Shown one piece after another: positions 1 through 7,913 of a DNA stretch of 64,000 bases. The position numbers were made by a program, and so were the translations under genes. Origin of the DNA: JAVJST01 sp040219295 (GTDB lineage: Bacteria; Pseudomonadota; Alphaproteobacteria; Rhodospirillales; Casp-alpha2); assembly GCA_040219295.1 (NCBI GenBank), contig JAVJST010000011.1:186001-250000 (forward strand), read 5' to 3'. The notes beneath the pieces were generated by a model. It had not been told where the DNA came from and made no database searches. It saw only the letters and a program-made list of their open reading frames with translations. Each line of letters opens with the position of its first letter. The stretch's first letter is position 1.

Positions 1-382
1 CGCGAGCAAGCAGTTCAGCGGCGTTCGGTTTGACGAACAGACGGCTTTCGAAGTCCTGTCCCGGCGATAGCCCGACATAGGCATGCGCCGGGCGCGCATA
101 GCAGTAGACGCAACCGTGCTCGCATCCCCGGTAGGGATTGATCGACTGATCGAACGGAATGTCCGGTGACGTGTTGTGGGCGATGATGGACTTGGCTGTC
201 TCGACCGTCACCGACGTCCTGAGCGGTTCCAGACCGTCGGTCGGTTCCCAGTCTTGCGGCGCGATCACCCATCCGTCATCGAAGGATTCCGTGGTGAATC
301 GTTCGTAGCGGCCAGACGCGTTCGAAACCGCACCTCGACCCTTTCGGGCATCGGCCGTCTTGCCGTGTTCCGCCGTCATCAT
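1..382 (-). CDS. Radical SAM protein, PA0069/SplB-like family (5' part only)
   Basis: Read on the minus strand from an ATG at 382 (a second in-frame ATG follows at once), the frame stays open to the left edge, so about 127 N-terminal residues are present. The leader contains a KGRGAVSNASGRYE stretch typical of the PA0069/Rv2578c-like family, then NPYRGCEHGCVYCYARP. Cys87, Cys91 and Cys94 of that motif form the CX3CX2C triad that holds the 4Fe-4S cluster binding S-adenosylmethionine. The family is distantly related to spore photoproduct lyase (COG1533), but its substrate is not established. The gene lies 42 bp downstream of the LysR gene in the same direction, so the two may be co-transcribed. 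The family call is firm; the reaction is unknown. Confidence 0.85.
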   Translation of the reverse strand, partial: MMTAEHGKTADARKGRGAVSNASGRYERFTTESFDDGWVIAPQDWEPTDGLEPLRTSVTVETAKSIIAHNTSPDIPFDQSINPYRGCEHGCVYCYARPAHAYVGLSPGQDFESRLFVKPNAAELLAR

Positions 383-424
383 GGCCCCGGAGTTTAAGTC
401 AACGAATAGAACAAATAAAGAACA

Positions 425-1336
425 TTAATCCATGCCACAGGTCGCCTCGACGATCCAGTCCTGGAATGCGGACACCTTGGGACGCTCGGCATAGGCAGGC
501 GGACACACCAGCCAGTAGTGAAAATCGGTTGGCAGTTCGAGATCGAACAGCCCGATCAGCCGGCCGCGCTCGATCTCACCCTTGGCGTGGAACGCACTCA
601 TCAGGGCCACGCCCTGCCCGGCGATGGCGGCTTCAATGGCGAGCACTTCGTTGTTGAAGACGAGCCTCGGTGTCGTGTCGACACCCTCGACACCGGCGGT
701 CTTCAGCCACATCGGCCAGTCCGGCATCAGCCCGCTTGGCGACTGCCAGGTCATGTGTAGCAACTTGTGGTGACGCAGGTCGTCGGGCGTATCGAGCGGC
801 TTCTCCGGCGTTGCCAGATCGGGCGCGCAGACGGCGTAGACCCGTTCGGCCAACAGCGGCACCGCATGGAGATCGGGGTAGGGCCCCGCGCCGAAACGGA
901 TCGCGACGTCCACGTCGTCGCGGTCAAAGTCGGTCAGGCCGATTGTGCCGTCCAGCCGAACCGAAATATCGGGATGGACCGCATAGAAGTCCTGGAGGCT
1001 GCGGACCAGCCACTTGGCGGCAAACGTCGGCGGCGCCGAGACAACGAGCACGCCTGATTGTTCGGCGGTTTCGATTAGTCGGCAGGCTTCGGCCAGTTTC
1101 TCAAAGCCTTCGCTGAGCAACGGCAACAACTTCTGGCCGGTCGGCGTCAGGCTGATCTGGCGGACCTCGCGGCGAAACAACGGAACGCCGAAGTGCTCCT
1201 CCAGGCTCTTGATTTGGTGGCTAACCGCCGCCGGGGTAACCGACAGTTCCTCCGCCGCAGCGTTGACGCGGCCGAGACGAGCAGCCGCCTCGAAGGCGCG
1301 AAGGGCGTTGAGCGACGGGAGATAGGAACGCACCAT
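425..1336 (-). CDS. LysR-family transcriptional regulator, GcvA-like
   Basis: A 303-residue protein of normal LysR length. Residues 1-62 form the winged helix-turn-helix (LNALRAFEAAARLGRVNAAAEEL, then SVTPAAVSHQIKSLEE). The rest is a periplasmic-binding-protein-like effector domain. The opening SLNALRAFEAAARLG and the PPTFAAKWLVRSL segment are typical of the GcvA subgroup, which includes regulators of glycine cleavage and of beta-lactamase (AmpR). The gene is divergent from a 58-residue ORF, and a perfect T-N11-A palindrome (1343-1355) lies 7 bp upstream of its start, so autoregulation is likely. No glycine-cleavage or beta-lactamase gene is nearby, so the target is unknown; the small ORF and the radical SAM gene are candidates. 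Confidence 0.92.
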   Translation of the reverse strand: MVRSYLPSLNALRAFEAAARLGRVNAAAEELSVTPAAVSHQIKSLEEHFGVPLFRREVRQISLTPTGQKLLPLLSEGFEKLAEACRLIETAEQSGVLVVSAPPTFAAKWLVRSLQDFYAVHPDISVRLDGTIGLTDFDRDDVDVAIRFGAGPYPDLHAVPLLAERVYAVCAPDLATPEKPLDTPDDLRHHKLLHMTWQSPSGLMPDWPMWLKTAGVEGVDTTPRLVFNNEVLAIEAAIAGQGVALMSAFHAKGEIERGRLIGLFDLELPTDFHYWLVCPPAYAERPKVSAFQDWIVEATCGMD

Positions 1337-1342
1337 AATACC

Positions 1343-1355
1343 TTAGTTAAACTAA
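1343..1355. promoter_or_regulatory. Perfect 13-bp LysR-box palindrome (T-N11-A)
   Basis: TTAGTTAAACTAA is an exact inverted repeat (TTAGTT-A-AACTAA) and has the T-N11-A form of LysR operators. It lies 7 bp upstream of the LysR start codon and about 100 bp upstream of the divergent small ORF, in a locally AT-rich segment. Its position next to the regulator suggests autorepression and control of the divergent gene. Binding by this LysR is inferred, not shown. Confidence 0.6.
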
Positions 1356-1455
1356 ACTATATGCTGAAATCTTGTCGTTTGTCGGCCTTATTTTCAAGCG
1401 ATACCTTCAAATCATCGTCAATACCGACGGAACAAAAGTTGAAAGGAACTCAACC

Positions 1456-1632
1456 ATGAACCCGTTCGATGCACTCGCCAATGGCCTCCACCTGGACCCC
1501 GAGGCTCATCGCCGCATTCTCCGCGCCGACCTCGGCCAGGGTCACGAAACCCGCGATGTCGCGACGGCCGCCAAGGTCTATAGCGTCGTCGACGTCCTTG
1601 ACCGCGCGGTCCGCTCGATCCGTTACGTCTGA
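1456..1632 (+). CDS. Small hypothetical protein, 58 residues, divergent from LysR
   Basis: The ATG at 1456 has a GAAAGGA ribosome-binding site about 7 bp upstream. It is preferred over an upstream in-frame ATG at 1372, which lies inside the AT-rich promoter region. The product (MNPFDALANGLHL... RSIRYV) is soluble and mildly charged, with no membrane segment, cysteine or recognised motif. A convincing rho-independent terminator follows 38 bp after the stop, so this looks like a self-contained short transcript controlled by the divergent LysR regulator. I do not recognise the family. The good ribosome-binding site, terminator and regulated promoter context support it being real; a regulatory RNA with a chance ORF is the main alternative. 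Confidence 0.6.
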   Translation: MNPFDALANGLHLDPEAHRRILRADLGQGHETRDVATAAKVYSVVDVLDRAVRSIRYV

Positions 1633-1670
1633 AGGCTCCTGCCTGATCCGGTTTCACCGGGGCAGCCCTC

Positions 1671-1708
1671 AACCCGGATCCCGTCCAACGGGGTTCGGGT
1701 TTCTTTTC
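1671..1708 (+). terminator. Rho-independent terminator after the 58-residue ORF
   Basis: Left arm AACCCGGATCCCGT (1671-1684), loop CCA, right arm ACGGGGTTCGGGTT (1688-1701). The 14-bp stem is complete if two G-T wobbles are allowed. It is followed by TCTTTTC. It separates the small ORF from the glycosyltransferase pair, so the latter must have its own promoter or depend on readthrough. Confidence 0.8.
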
Positions 1709-1727
1709 TAAGGCGCCGGGATGGGGA

Positions 1728-2417
1728 ATGATGGCGTCCGCCATGACCCTGAGCCTGATCATTCCGACGCTGAACAACGGCGAGCGCCTAGCGGCAATGA
1801 TACGTGCCTGGCAGACCGCGCTCGGCCCGGACGAGATCATCGTCAGCGACGGCGGATCAACGGACGGAACAGGCTCCGCAGCCGAGCAAAGCGGCGCAGT
1901 TGTCGTTCGCGCGCCCTCCGGGCGCGGGAATCAGCTTCGTGCCGGCGCCGAACACGCAACCGGTGACTGGCTGCTGTTCATGCATGCGGACACGTTGCCC
2001 GGTGCCAATGCCGGACCGGCCGCCCGGGCCTTCATGACCGACACCGCCAATACCGATCGCGCCGCCGCGTTCCGCCTAACGCTCGACGATGAGGAACCGG
2101 CCGCCCGCCGGATCGAGCGTCTCGCCAACTGGCGCGCCCAAAGATTTAGTCTACCCTACGGGGATCAGGGACTTTTGGTCTCCCGCGCCGCCTACGGCGC
2201 GGCGGGCGGTTACCGGCCAATCCCGCTGATGGAAGATGTCGACCTCGTTCGGCGCTTCGGCCGATCCCGCGTCGATATTCTCAACGCGGAAGTCGCTACC
2301 TCCGCGGAGCGTTACAGACGCGACGGTTACTGGGCCCGGCCCATGCGCAATATCACCCTGTTGTCGCTGTTCTTCCTCGGCGTTAGTCCGGTCCGCCTCG
2401 CTCGATGGTACGGCTGA
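1728..2417 (+). CDS. Family 2 glycosyltransferase, TIGR04283 (arsenosugar-type)
   Basis: A 229-residue GT-A fold enzyme. The N-terminus LSLIIPTLNNGERL starts the nucleotide-binding fold, VSDGGSTDGT is the GT2 loop, and LLFMHADTLP carries the DXD-like metal/nucleotide-binding site. The length fits TIGR04283, earlier called rSAM/selenodomain-associated transferase 2 and now assigned to arsenosugar biosynthesis. It overlaps the next gene, a TIGR04282 member, by 13 bp, and the two families usually occur together. ATG 1728 is used; ATG 1731 or 1743 is possible. No ArsM methyltransferase or ArsS radical SAM enzyme is in the window, so the arsenosugar role is family inference only. Confidence 0.88.
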   Translation: MMASAMTLSLIIPTLNNGERLAAMIRAWQTALGPDEIIVSDGGSTDGTGSAAEQSGAVVVRAPSGRGNQLRAGAEHATGDWLLFMHADTLPGANAGPAARAFMTDTANTDRAAAFRLTLDDEEPAARRIERLANWRAQRFSLPYGDQGLLVSRAAYGAAGGYRPIPLMEDVDLVRRFGRSRVDILNAEVATSAERYRRDGYWARPMRNITLLSLFFLGVSPVRLARWYG

Positions 2418-3034
2418 TGCGACCGACACTGGTCATCTTCGCCAAGGTGCCGCGAATCGGCCGCGTGAAGAGCCGGCTCGCCGCCGGCATTGGCCCGGTC
2501 AAGGCATGGTCGTTCTACCGGAACAATCTAGCGGACGTTTGCCGGCGGCTCGGCGCAGATCCTCGTTGGAACACGGTCGTAGCCATGACGCCTGACGGCA
2601 CGCGTTTCGCCGAAGCATCCGGCTGTCCGATTCGAAATCAGGGACCCGGCGACCTGGGCGAGCGAATGCAGCGGGCCTTCGATGAATTGCCGCCCGGTCC
2701 CACCGTGATCATCGGCAGCGACATTCCCGCGATCACGAGATCGGACATCGCGGATGCGTTTCGCGCGCTTGGGCGGGCCGACGCGGTCATGGGGCCCAGC
2801 CACGATGGAGGTTACTGGCTGATCGGGCTTAGGCGCCGGCCGCGCGTCGCCCGGATATTCGGTGATGTGCACTGGTCGGTCAGCTCGACCGGCGACGACA
2901 CCCTGGCGCGCCTGCGATCGCAGAAACTGTCGGTGTCATTCGTTCGGAAACTGGACGACGTCGACGACGCCGAAGATTACCGTTCCTTCAGGCGCGGCAT
3001 CAGTTCGACGAAGTTGCAAGGCTTGTGCCGGTAG
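2405..3034 (+). CDS. DUF2064 glycosyltransferase, TIGR04282 (arsenosugar-type)
   Basis: A 209-residue protein with the DUF2064 signature: LVIFAKVPRIGRVKSRLA at the N-terminus, PTVIIGSDIPAI in the middle and GPSHDGGYWLIGL near residue 140. These resemble nucleotidyl/glycosyl transferase loops. It overlaps the preceding TIGR04283 gene by 13 bp, so translation is probably coupled. The last 58 bp overlap the 3' end of the convergent moaB gene; both proteins are clearly genuine, so the overlap is real. The family is assigned to arsenosugar biosynthesis. The actual acceptor in this organism is not shown by the sequence. Confidence 0.88.
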   Translation: MVRLMRPTLVIFAKVPRIGRVKSRLAAGIGPVKAWSFYRNNLADVCRRLGADPRWNTVVAMTPDGTRFAEASGCPIRNQGPGDLGERMQRAFDELPPGPTVIIGSDIPAITRSDIADAFRALGRADAVMGPSHDGGYWLIGLRRRPRVARIFGDVHWSVSSTGDDTLARLRSQKLSVSFVRKLDDVDDAEDYRSFRRGISSTKLQGLCR

Positions 3035-3495
3035 TCGAGCTGCTGCACGAGGATACCATCCCAGGCATCCTTGCAGGCACCCGGCGAGCCGGGCAGCACA
3101 AAGATGAACGTACCGTCGGCAACGCCCGCCTCGCAGCGCGACTGCACTGTCGAGGTGCCGATCTTCTGGTAGCTCAGATAACGGAACAGCTCGCCGAATC
3201 CGGGGATCGACTTCTCCTGCACGTCCGAAAGCGCCTCCGGCGTAACGTCGCGACCCGTGACCCCCGTGCCGCCGGTCGACAGGATCACCTCGACACCTTC
3301 GTCGGCAATCCAGCGGCGGAACCGACCGGCGATCACCGCTCGATCGTCCTTGACGATGTCACGATCCGCCAGTACGTGCCCAGCTTCCGTTAGGCGCTGG
3401 ACCAGCGTGTCGCCGGACCTGTCGTCATCGTAGGTGCGCGTATCGGAGACGGTCAGGACAGCGATGCGGACGGGAATGAAATCGCGCTCGGACAT
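2977..3495 (-). CDS. moaB: Molybdenum cofactor biosynthesis protein MoaB
   Basis: MoaB/MogA-type molybdopterin adenylyltransferase, 172 residues, close to the usual length. The molybdopterin-binding fold motifs are present: VLTVSDTRTYDDDRSG near the N-terminus, STGGTGVTGRDVTPEAL in the middle and VLPGSPGACKDAWDG near the C-terminus. The ATG at 3495 is chosen because homology begins there; an upstream in-frame ATG at 3567 would add residues that overlap the transglycosylase gene. It sits 8 bp downstream of the lytic transglycosylase in the same direction. Its 3' end overlaps the convergent glycosyltransferase gene by 58 bp. The enzyme activates molybdopterin for metal insertion in the cytoplasm. 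Confidence 0.93.
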   Translation of the reverse strand: MSERDFIPVRIAVLTVSDTRTYDDDRSGDTLVQRLTEAGHVLADRDIVKDDRAVIAGRFRRWIADEGVEVILSTGGTGVTGRDVTPEALSDVQEKSIPGFGELFRYLSYQKIGTSTVQSRCEAGVADGTFIFVLPGSPGACKDAWDGILVQQLDYRHKPCNFVELMPRLKER

Positions 3496-3503
3496 GGTAG
3501 GGC

Positions 3504-5321
3504 CTACCGGCCGGTTTCCTCTGCGACCTCGTGAGCATCGCCATGGACCGGGGTGTAAATCGGCCACTCGCCCGCCGCCAGCGCGTCAAGCGAGGGCGTC
3601 GGTTCACCCAAGCGGTGGCGATAGATCCATAGATTGGCCATCACCTTCTCAACGAAATCGCGGGTCTCGCGTGACGGGATCGCCTCTATGAACAACAACG
3701 GGTCGCCGTGGAACTCGGTTGATCGCCGCCACTTGTTGAGATTGCCCGGGCCGCCGTTCCAAGCCGCCAGCATGGCGACCAGACTGCCGTTGATCCGTTG
3801 ATCGTCACGCAGGATCTCGATATAGCGCTGACCGATGGTCATGTTGAGCGTCGGGTTATACAGATACGGTGTTCGGCTGCGATGGTACTTGCGATCATTG
3901 GTCACGAAACTCGCCGTACGCGGCATCAACTGCATTAATCCGCGCGCGCCTGCCCAGCTCTTGGCTTCCGGATTGAACCGGCTTTCCTGGCGTATCAGTG
4001 CGTAGACAAGCGCGGGATCAATCGTGAAGCCGCCTTCCGGTCGCCAGGCGGGCAACGGGTACGCCGCACCGTGGAAACCTGTATCCGGCAACACGGTTTC
4101 ATCGAGTCGGATGGCGAGTTGGGGCAGGTTCGCATGATTTGCGATCGCCAGAACGCCCAACGCGGCGTCGAGATCGTCTTCTCTGGTCTGCAACGCAAGG
4201 TATCGCAGTTCCCGCTCCGCTTCGCGAGTCTGACCGACGTGGATAAGGGCAAGCGCCCGGCGGCCGCGCGGAATAGCGGAAACGGTCTCGACGGCATGTT
4301 GGTGGGCCGGCGGATCGTTCCACTGGAACATCATGTCGTGTCCCAGGATGTGACGCGCCAGGAGACCGTAGAACGTGCGGTCGTACTCGGCCGCGATCAT
4401 GAGCATCGGCACGACCTTGGCCGGCTGGCGCGCCCGCAAGTAGGATCGCGCCGCCCAGAACCCTCCGGCCGCCTTGAACCCGCCGGACGAACGGTTCGAC
4501 AGGGCGACGACCTCAAAATACTCGGCCGCCTCGGCGACCTTGCCGAGACGGTATGCCGCCAGTCCGGCCGCCCAGTGCGCGTCGGGCACCAGGGCTCCCG
4601 ATCGCTTCGCGGCGGTGCCGGCCCACTCGAGCGCCCAGTCGTCGCGCTCGTCGATGAAATAGCGGAAGCCCTGCCGGCCAGCGAGGTCATCGTACTGGGC
4701 GTCGCTGAGCAGGTTCCGTACGTCGGCCGATTGCAGCAGACGCTTGGCGGCCAGCGTCGCACCGCGGGCAAGATATCGCTTGATGGTCCGGCGATATTGG
4801 TTGGCCTTGCGCCGATTGCTGCTCGACAAGCTCTTGGCGGGCAGCGGTTCGATCCGATCATAAACGACGCTTCGGGTACTCGGCATGTCCGGCTTTTCAG
4901 GGTAGTTCCAGTTGGCCGGACGACGCCGCAGCGCCAGCTTGTAGATTCTGTTGGCTTGGGGATGGTCGGCGTACTCAGCCATCCAGTCCTTCAGTTCCTT
5001 GTACTTTGAACGGTACTTGGTCGGGTGCAGGTAACGCTGCGCCAGGACGTGCCCCAGGAGCAGGCGATCGGAGAGCTCGGCAATGAGCCTGTCGGCCCGT
5101 TTCCAATCGCCGTTCTCCTGGACGGAGAAGATTTCCCTGTACAGCGCCTCGTCGGCCGAAGAAAGAGGCCGGGTCAGGGCGAGCGAAGCGCCGCCGTCCT
5201 GATTGACCCGCACGACACCATCGTGATTGGCCCTCGCCACAGGCGACAACATGGTGGCGGCGAGCCCGATCAGAATCGCAATCGTCTTTGCCGCTGCACA
5301 GCGTTGCAGAACCGGTTTCAA
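3504..5321 (-). CDS. Periplasmic lytic transglycosylase, Slt70-like
   Basis: The 605-residue protein starts at TTG 5321, preceded by GGGGA six bases upstream. This start gives a clean signal peptide (MKPVLQRCAAAK, a hydrophobic run, then SPVARA). Upstream ATG options would overlap the TadG-like gene and lack a signal. A long alpha-superhelical middle region precedes a C-terminal goose-type lysozyme domain with ALIRQESRFNPEA (catalytic Glu), ARGLMQLMP and AAWNGGPGNLNKW. Enzymes of this type cleave the MurNAc-GlcNAc bond of peptidoglycan, forming 1,6-anhydro ends, for wall turnover or for inserting envelope machines. moaB follows 8 bp downstream. Confidence 0.92.
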   Translation of the reverse strand: MKPVLQRCAAAKTIAILIGLAATMLSPVARANHDGVVRVNQDGGASLALTRPLSSADEALYREIFSVQENGDWKRADRLIAELSDRLLLGHVLAQRYLHPTKYRSKYKELKDWMAEYADHPQANRIYKLALRRRPANWNYPEKPDMPSTRSVVYDRIEPLPAKSLSSSNRRKANQYRRTIKRYLARGATLAAKRLLQSADVRNLLSDAQYDDLAGRQGFRYFIDERDDWALEWAGTAAKRSGALVPDAHWAAGLAAYRLGKVAEAAEYFEVVALSNRSSGGFKAAGGFWAARSYLRARQPAKVVPMLMIAAEYDRTFYGLLARHILGHDMMFQWNDPPAHQHAVETVSAIPRGRRALALIHVGQTREAERELRYLALQTREDDLDAALGVLAIANHANLPQLAIRLDETVLPDTGFHGAAYPLPAWRPEGGFTIDPALVYALIRQESRFNPEAKSWAGARGLMQLMPRTASFVTNDRKYHRSRTPYLYNPTLNMTIGQRYIEILRDDQRINGSLVAMLAAWNGGPGNLNKWRRSTEFHGDPLLFIEAIPSRETRDFVEKVMANLWIYRHRLGEPTPSLDALAAGEWPIYTPVHGDAHEVAEETGR

Positions 5322-5442
5322 TGGTAATCCCCAAAAAGCGCAATCGTAACGGTTGTCGGTTAACGATTCTGTATAGCCGAGCGCCGGAATCCGGGCAAGC
5401 AGCGGCGGCATCGAGCTGTCGAGCGCACAGTCCCCGCCACAG

Positions 5443-6798
5443 TCAGTTGATGACGTGCAGTTGCTTGAGCTCGGCGGCAATCGCCCGGAAGGTCCGCGTT
5501 AACTCGGCGCTCGACGGCGAGTCGTGGTACTTGTCCGCATCCGTCGCACAGTTCTGAAAGATAGTCTGCGTGTTTACGTCGAATAGATCGAAGGTGATCG
5601 TGTAGACGACGATTCCCGCATTCTTCATGTTGGTGCAGATGGTTTCCAAACGATCGTCGATTTCGTCCTCGACCTCCGAAGCGGTGTCGATTCCCGCGCC
5701 AAGCAGTTCATCGGACGGATATCCGAACGCATCGTAAACGAAACTGTACGCCGTGTTGGCGCCGTCGGTCAGGATGATGACCGCCTTCGTGTTGTCTGCC
5801 GTGCCATATGCCGCCCCTTCGGTGAACGGCTCGGTGGGTGAGATCGTCCGCCAGTCCCAGATCGCGCCCCAGTTGATGTGCGTGCCGCCGTTCGCGACCA
5901 TGGCGTCAACCGCCGTTGTCAGGGTGGCCTTGACGTTGGTCAACGGCGTGATCGCCGCATCCGGACAATACAGGTTGGGACTGCGTGACGAAGAGATGTG
6001 ATAACCGCCGTTGTAGTACCAATCGTTGTTGGAGTCGTCCGGCCAGTAGAACGGCGTCCAGGGCCCCGTGATGTCGTCCTTGGTATCCTCGTCATTTGTG
6101 GTTTCGGCCATGACGCAGCCTTCCCAACTCGTCGTTCCCCAATCGTACACGGTGGGATCCGTAACGTACCCAAGGTTCGAAGAACCGATGTTCACGTTGT
6201 TGGAGAACGGCACCAGGCCGATCTTGACCTGTGACGATGTCGCCGATGTTCCGAAGAACACGTCGATCAGACTGTCCGACGCTGTCTTTAGGGCGGCGAG
6301 TTTGCTGCCCGACATGGAGCCCGAGTTGTCCAGAACCAGAACAACCTCGAGAGTTTCCTCCGATCTGGTAACCTGGCTCGACGCACTGACGTTGAGCGTT
6401 TCGATGTTCGCCAGCACCATGAATGTCGTGCTGATCGTTGCTTCGACGTTCACGGTGACGACAGAATCAACGTAGGTGAAGTTCTGCGCCGTGATGTTGG
6501 CGAGCGAGCCGTCGGGAAAGTTCGCGTCCATGAAATCATCGAGTACGGCCGCGAGTTCCTCATTCGTCGAGTTCTCGTCAATCGCCGCGGCAATGGCGAG
6601 CCCGGCAGCGTCGGAGGCCGCAAGCAGTCGCTTCTTGACGACGTAGGCCCGCCCGATGTCAATGGCGGAACCGACAAAGATGAGCATCGGGATAAACGCT
6701 AACGCGACAATGACGGCGATTGCCCCGCGATTCTCATTCGCAAAACAACCGAGCACCCGGCGTGGGAATCGAATCAGGTTGTGCGTGTTGTTCAGCAT
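5443..6798 (-). CDS. TadG-like pilus-assembly protein with VWA domain
   Basis: A 451-residue protein. Residues about 20-70 have the Tad leader (ENRGAIAVIVALAFIPML, then a hydrophobic helix and DIGRAYVVKKRLLAASDAAGLA), as in TadG/TadE_N proteins. From residue 150 there is a von Willebrand factor A domain with an intact metal-ion-dependent adhesion site DNSGSMS (157-163) and a later VIILTDGANT strand. It is probably anchored in the inner membrane with the VWA domain in the periplasm. It follows two TadE-like genes (12 bp after the second). No TadA ATPase, TadB/C, TadV peptidase or Flp pilin is nearby, so it is an orphan minor-pseudopilin cluster. Confidence 0.9.
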   Translation of the reverse strand: MLNNTHNLIRFPRRVLGCFANENRGAIAVIVALAFIPMLIFVGSAIDIGRAYVVKKRLLAASDAAGLAIAAAIDENSTNEELAAVLDDFMDANFPDGSLANITAQNFTYVDSVVTVNVEATISTTFMVLANIETLNVSASSQVTRSEETLEVVLVLDNSGSMSGSKLAALKTASDSLIDVFFGTSATSSQVKIGLVPFSNNVNIGSSNLGYVTDPTVYDWGTTSWEGCVMAETTNDEDTKDDITGPWTPFYWPDDSNNDWYYNGGYHISSSRSPNLYCPDAAITPLTNVKATLTTAVDAMVANGGTHINWGAIWDWRTISPTEPFTEGAAYGTADNTKAVIILTDGANTAYSFVYDAFGYPSDELLGAGIDTASEVEDEIDDRLETICTNMKNAGIVVYTITFDLFDVNTQTIFQNCATDADKYHDSPSSAELTRTFRAIAAELKQLHVIN

Positions 6799-6810
6799 TC
6801 TGCCGACCCC

Positions 6811-7344
6811 CTAATAGAGACCGACGTAATCGATGTAGCGCGGCCGCGTTATCGCGGTCTCGGTGATGGAGTATGGCCCCGCGAGTACCATGTTGAATGC
6901 CGGAGTGTAGGCGTACGTGGCAGTGACGATTATCACGCTCTCGCCGGCGCTACCCATGCCTGTTGCCAGCGTGGTCGCGTTGCTGACCGATCCGCCGTTG
7001 TAGTTCCCGGTCCAGTCGACGCTCGGCGTGCCGTTATTGACGTCAAAACGAACGCTGGCAGCCCCCAGTGTCAGGTTGGAATCATCGAGCGGATGGATCA
7101 CCAGCCGGGACGCCTGAAACAGCGCACTCAGTTCGGCATTGCTGATATCGGTCTCCTGAGCGATCAGGTTGGCCGCCGTGTGCGTAGCGGCATCGATCTT
7201 GCGAATTACCGTCATGTAACTTGAGAGCTCGATGACTCCCATGAACAGCATGGCAAGAACTGGCAGGGTCAACGCGAACTCAAGCGCCGCCACACCCCGA
7301 CACTCGGTTCTGAATCGCCGCAAAATCTCGATCATTTCGGTCAC
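6811..7344 (-). CDS. TadE-family pseudopilin
   Basis: A 177-residue protein whose residues 10-45 (FRTECRGVAALEFALTLPVLAML) are the TadE-type prepilin segment with the conserved Glu, followed by a single membrane helix and a periplasmic beta-rich domain ending in a TRPRYIDYV tail. It overlaps the preceding TadE-like gene by 4 bp and is followed 12 bp later by the TadG-like VWA gene, so the three form one operon. TadE-type minor pseudopilins are processed by a TadV-like peptidase and help assemble Flp pili or act in secretion. Neither the peptidase nor the pilin is encoded here. Confidence 0.88.
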   Translation of the reverse strand: MTEMIEILRRFRTECRGVAALEFALTLPVLAMLFMGVIELSSYMTVIRKIDAATHTAANLIAQETDISNAELSALFQASRLVIHPLDDSNLTLGAASVRFDVNNGTPSVDWTGNYNGGSVSNATTLATGMGSAGESVIIVTATYAYTPAFNMVLAGPYSITETAITRPRYIDYVGLY

Positions 7345-7913
7345 TGATAGGGCTCGCTTCGGAAAACCACCGTTGTTTGCAGGCTCTTGCGTCCGCTGGA
7401 GTCGCCGATGAGCGTGCCGATGTATGGCGTTGCGAAATCCCAGGAATAGATCGCGCGAACGACCATGATCTCGCTGGCGCCGCCAGCCGAGAACTCGGCC
7501 GTGAACAGGACATCATTGGAATCGTCGTTGTCGCCATCTTCGTAAACGAGATCACCGTTGCCATTGATCTTGATGTCCGGAATCGTCACGGCCGTAAACG
7601 AGGCATATGTCCTGACGTCGAGAATGATGTCATTGCAGTCGTAGACCACGGTCAGATTGTTGCAGAGCTCGGTCTGGAACGCGGCTTCCGCATCGCCAGA
7701 CGACTGGGCCGTCCCAGTCAGCAACTGTCTCGCGGCGTTCTGGGCCGCGGTCTCGACCATCGCAATGCCGAACATCATCAACGCGACTTCGAAGATGCCG
7801 ATCAGGAGATAGAGAAACACCGGCGCGACGAGGGCAAACTCGACAGCCGTGACGCCACGTCGGTTGCGGCGGAAGCTTCTTATGCGCTCAGGTAACTGGG
7901 TGGGCCCGTTCAT
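7341..7913 (-). CDS. TadE-family pseudopilin
   Basis: A 190-residue protein with the typical positively charged leader and hydrophobic stretch (FRRNRRGVTAVEFALVAPVFLYLL) at residues 14-40, including the invariant Glu of type IV-like prepilins, then a periplasmic domain with a CNNLTVVYDC cysteine pair. It begins the tad-like operon and ends with a 4-bp overlap into the second TadE-like gene. Its start overlaps the 3' end of the upstream 2TM gene by 26 bp, so the four genes probably form one transcript. It is paralogous to the next gene and likely forms a complex with it and the VWA protein. Confidence 0.9.
   Translation of the reverse strand: MNGPTQLPERIRSFRRNRRGVTAVEFALVAPVFLYLLIGIFEVALMMFGIAMVETAAQNAARQLLTGTAQSSGDAEAAFQTELCNNLTVVYDCNDIILDVRTYASFTAVTIPDIKINGNGDLVYEDGDNDDSNDVLFTAEFSAGGASEIMVVRAIYSWDFATPYIGTLIGDSSGRKSLQTTVVFRSEPYQ

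Noticed and set aside
5322..5480. Upstream extension of the lytic transglycosylase to an ATG at 5480
   Set aside because: It overlaps the TadG-like gene and puts the signal peptide at residue 54; the TTG at 5321 with GGGGA fits better.
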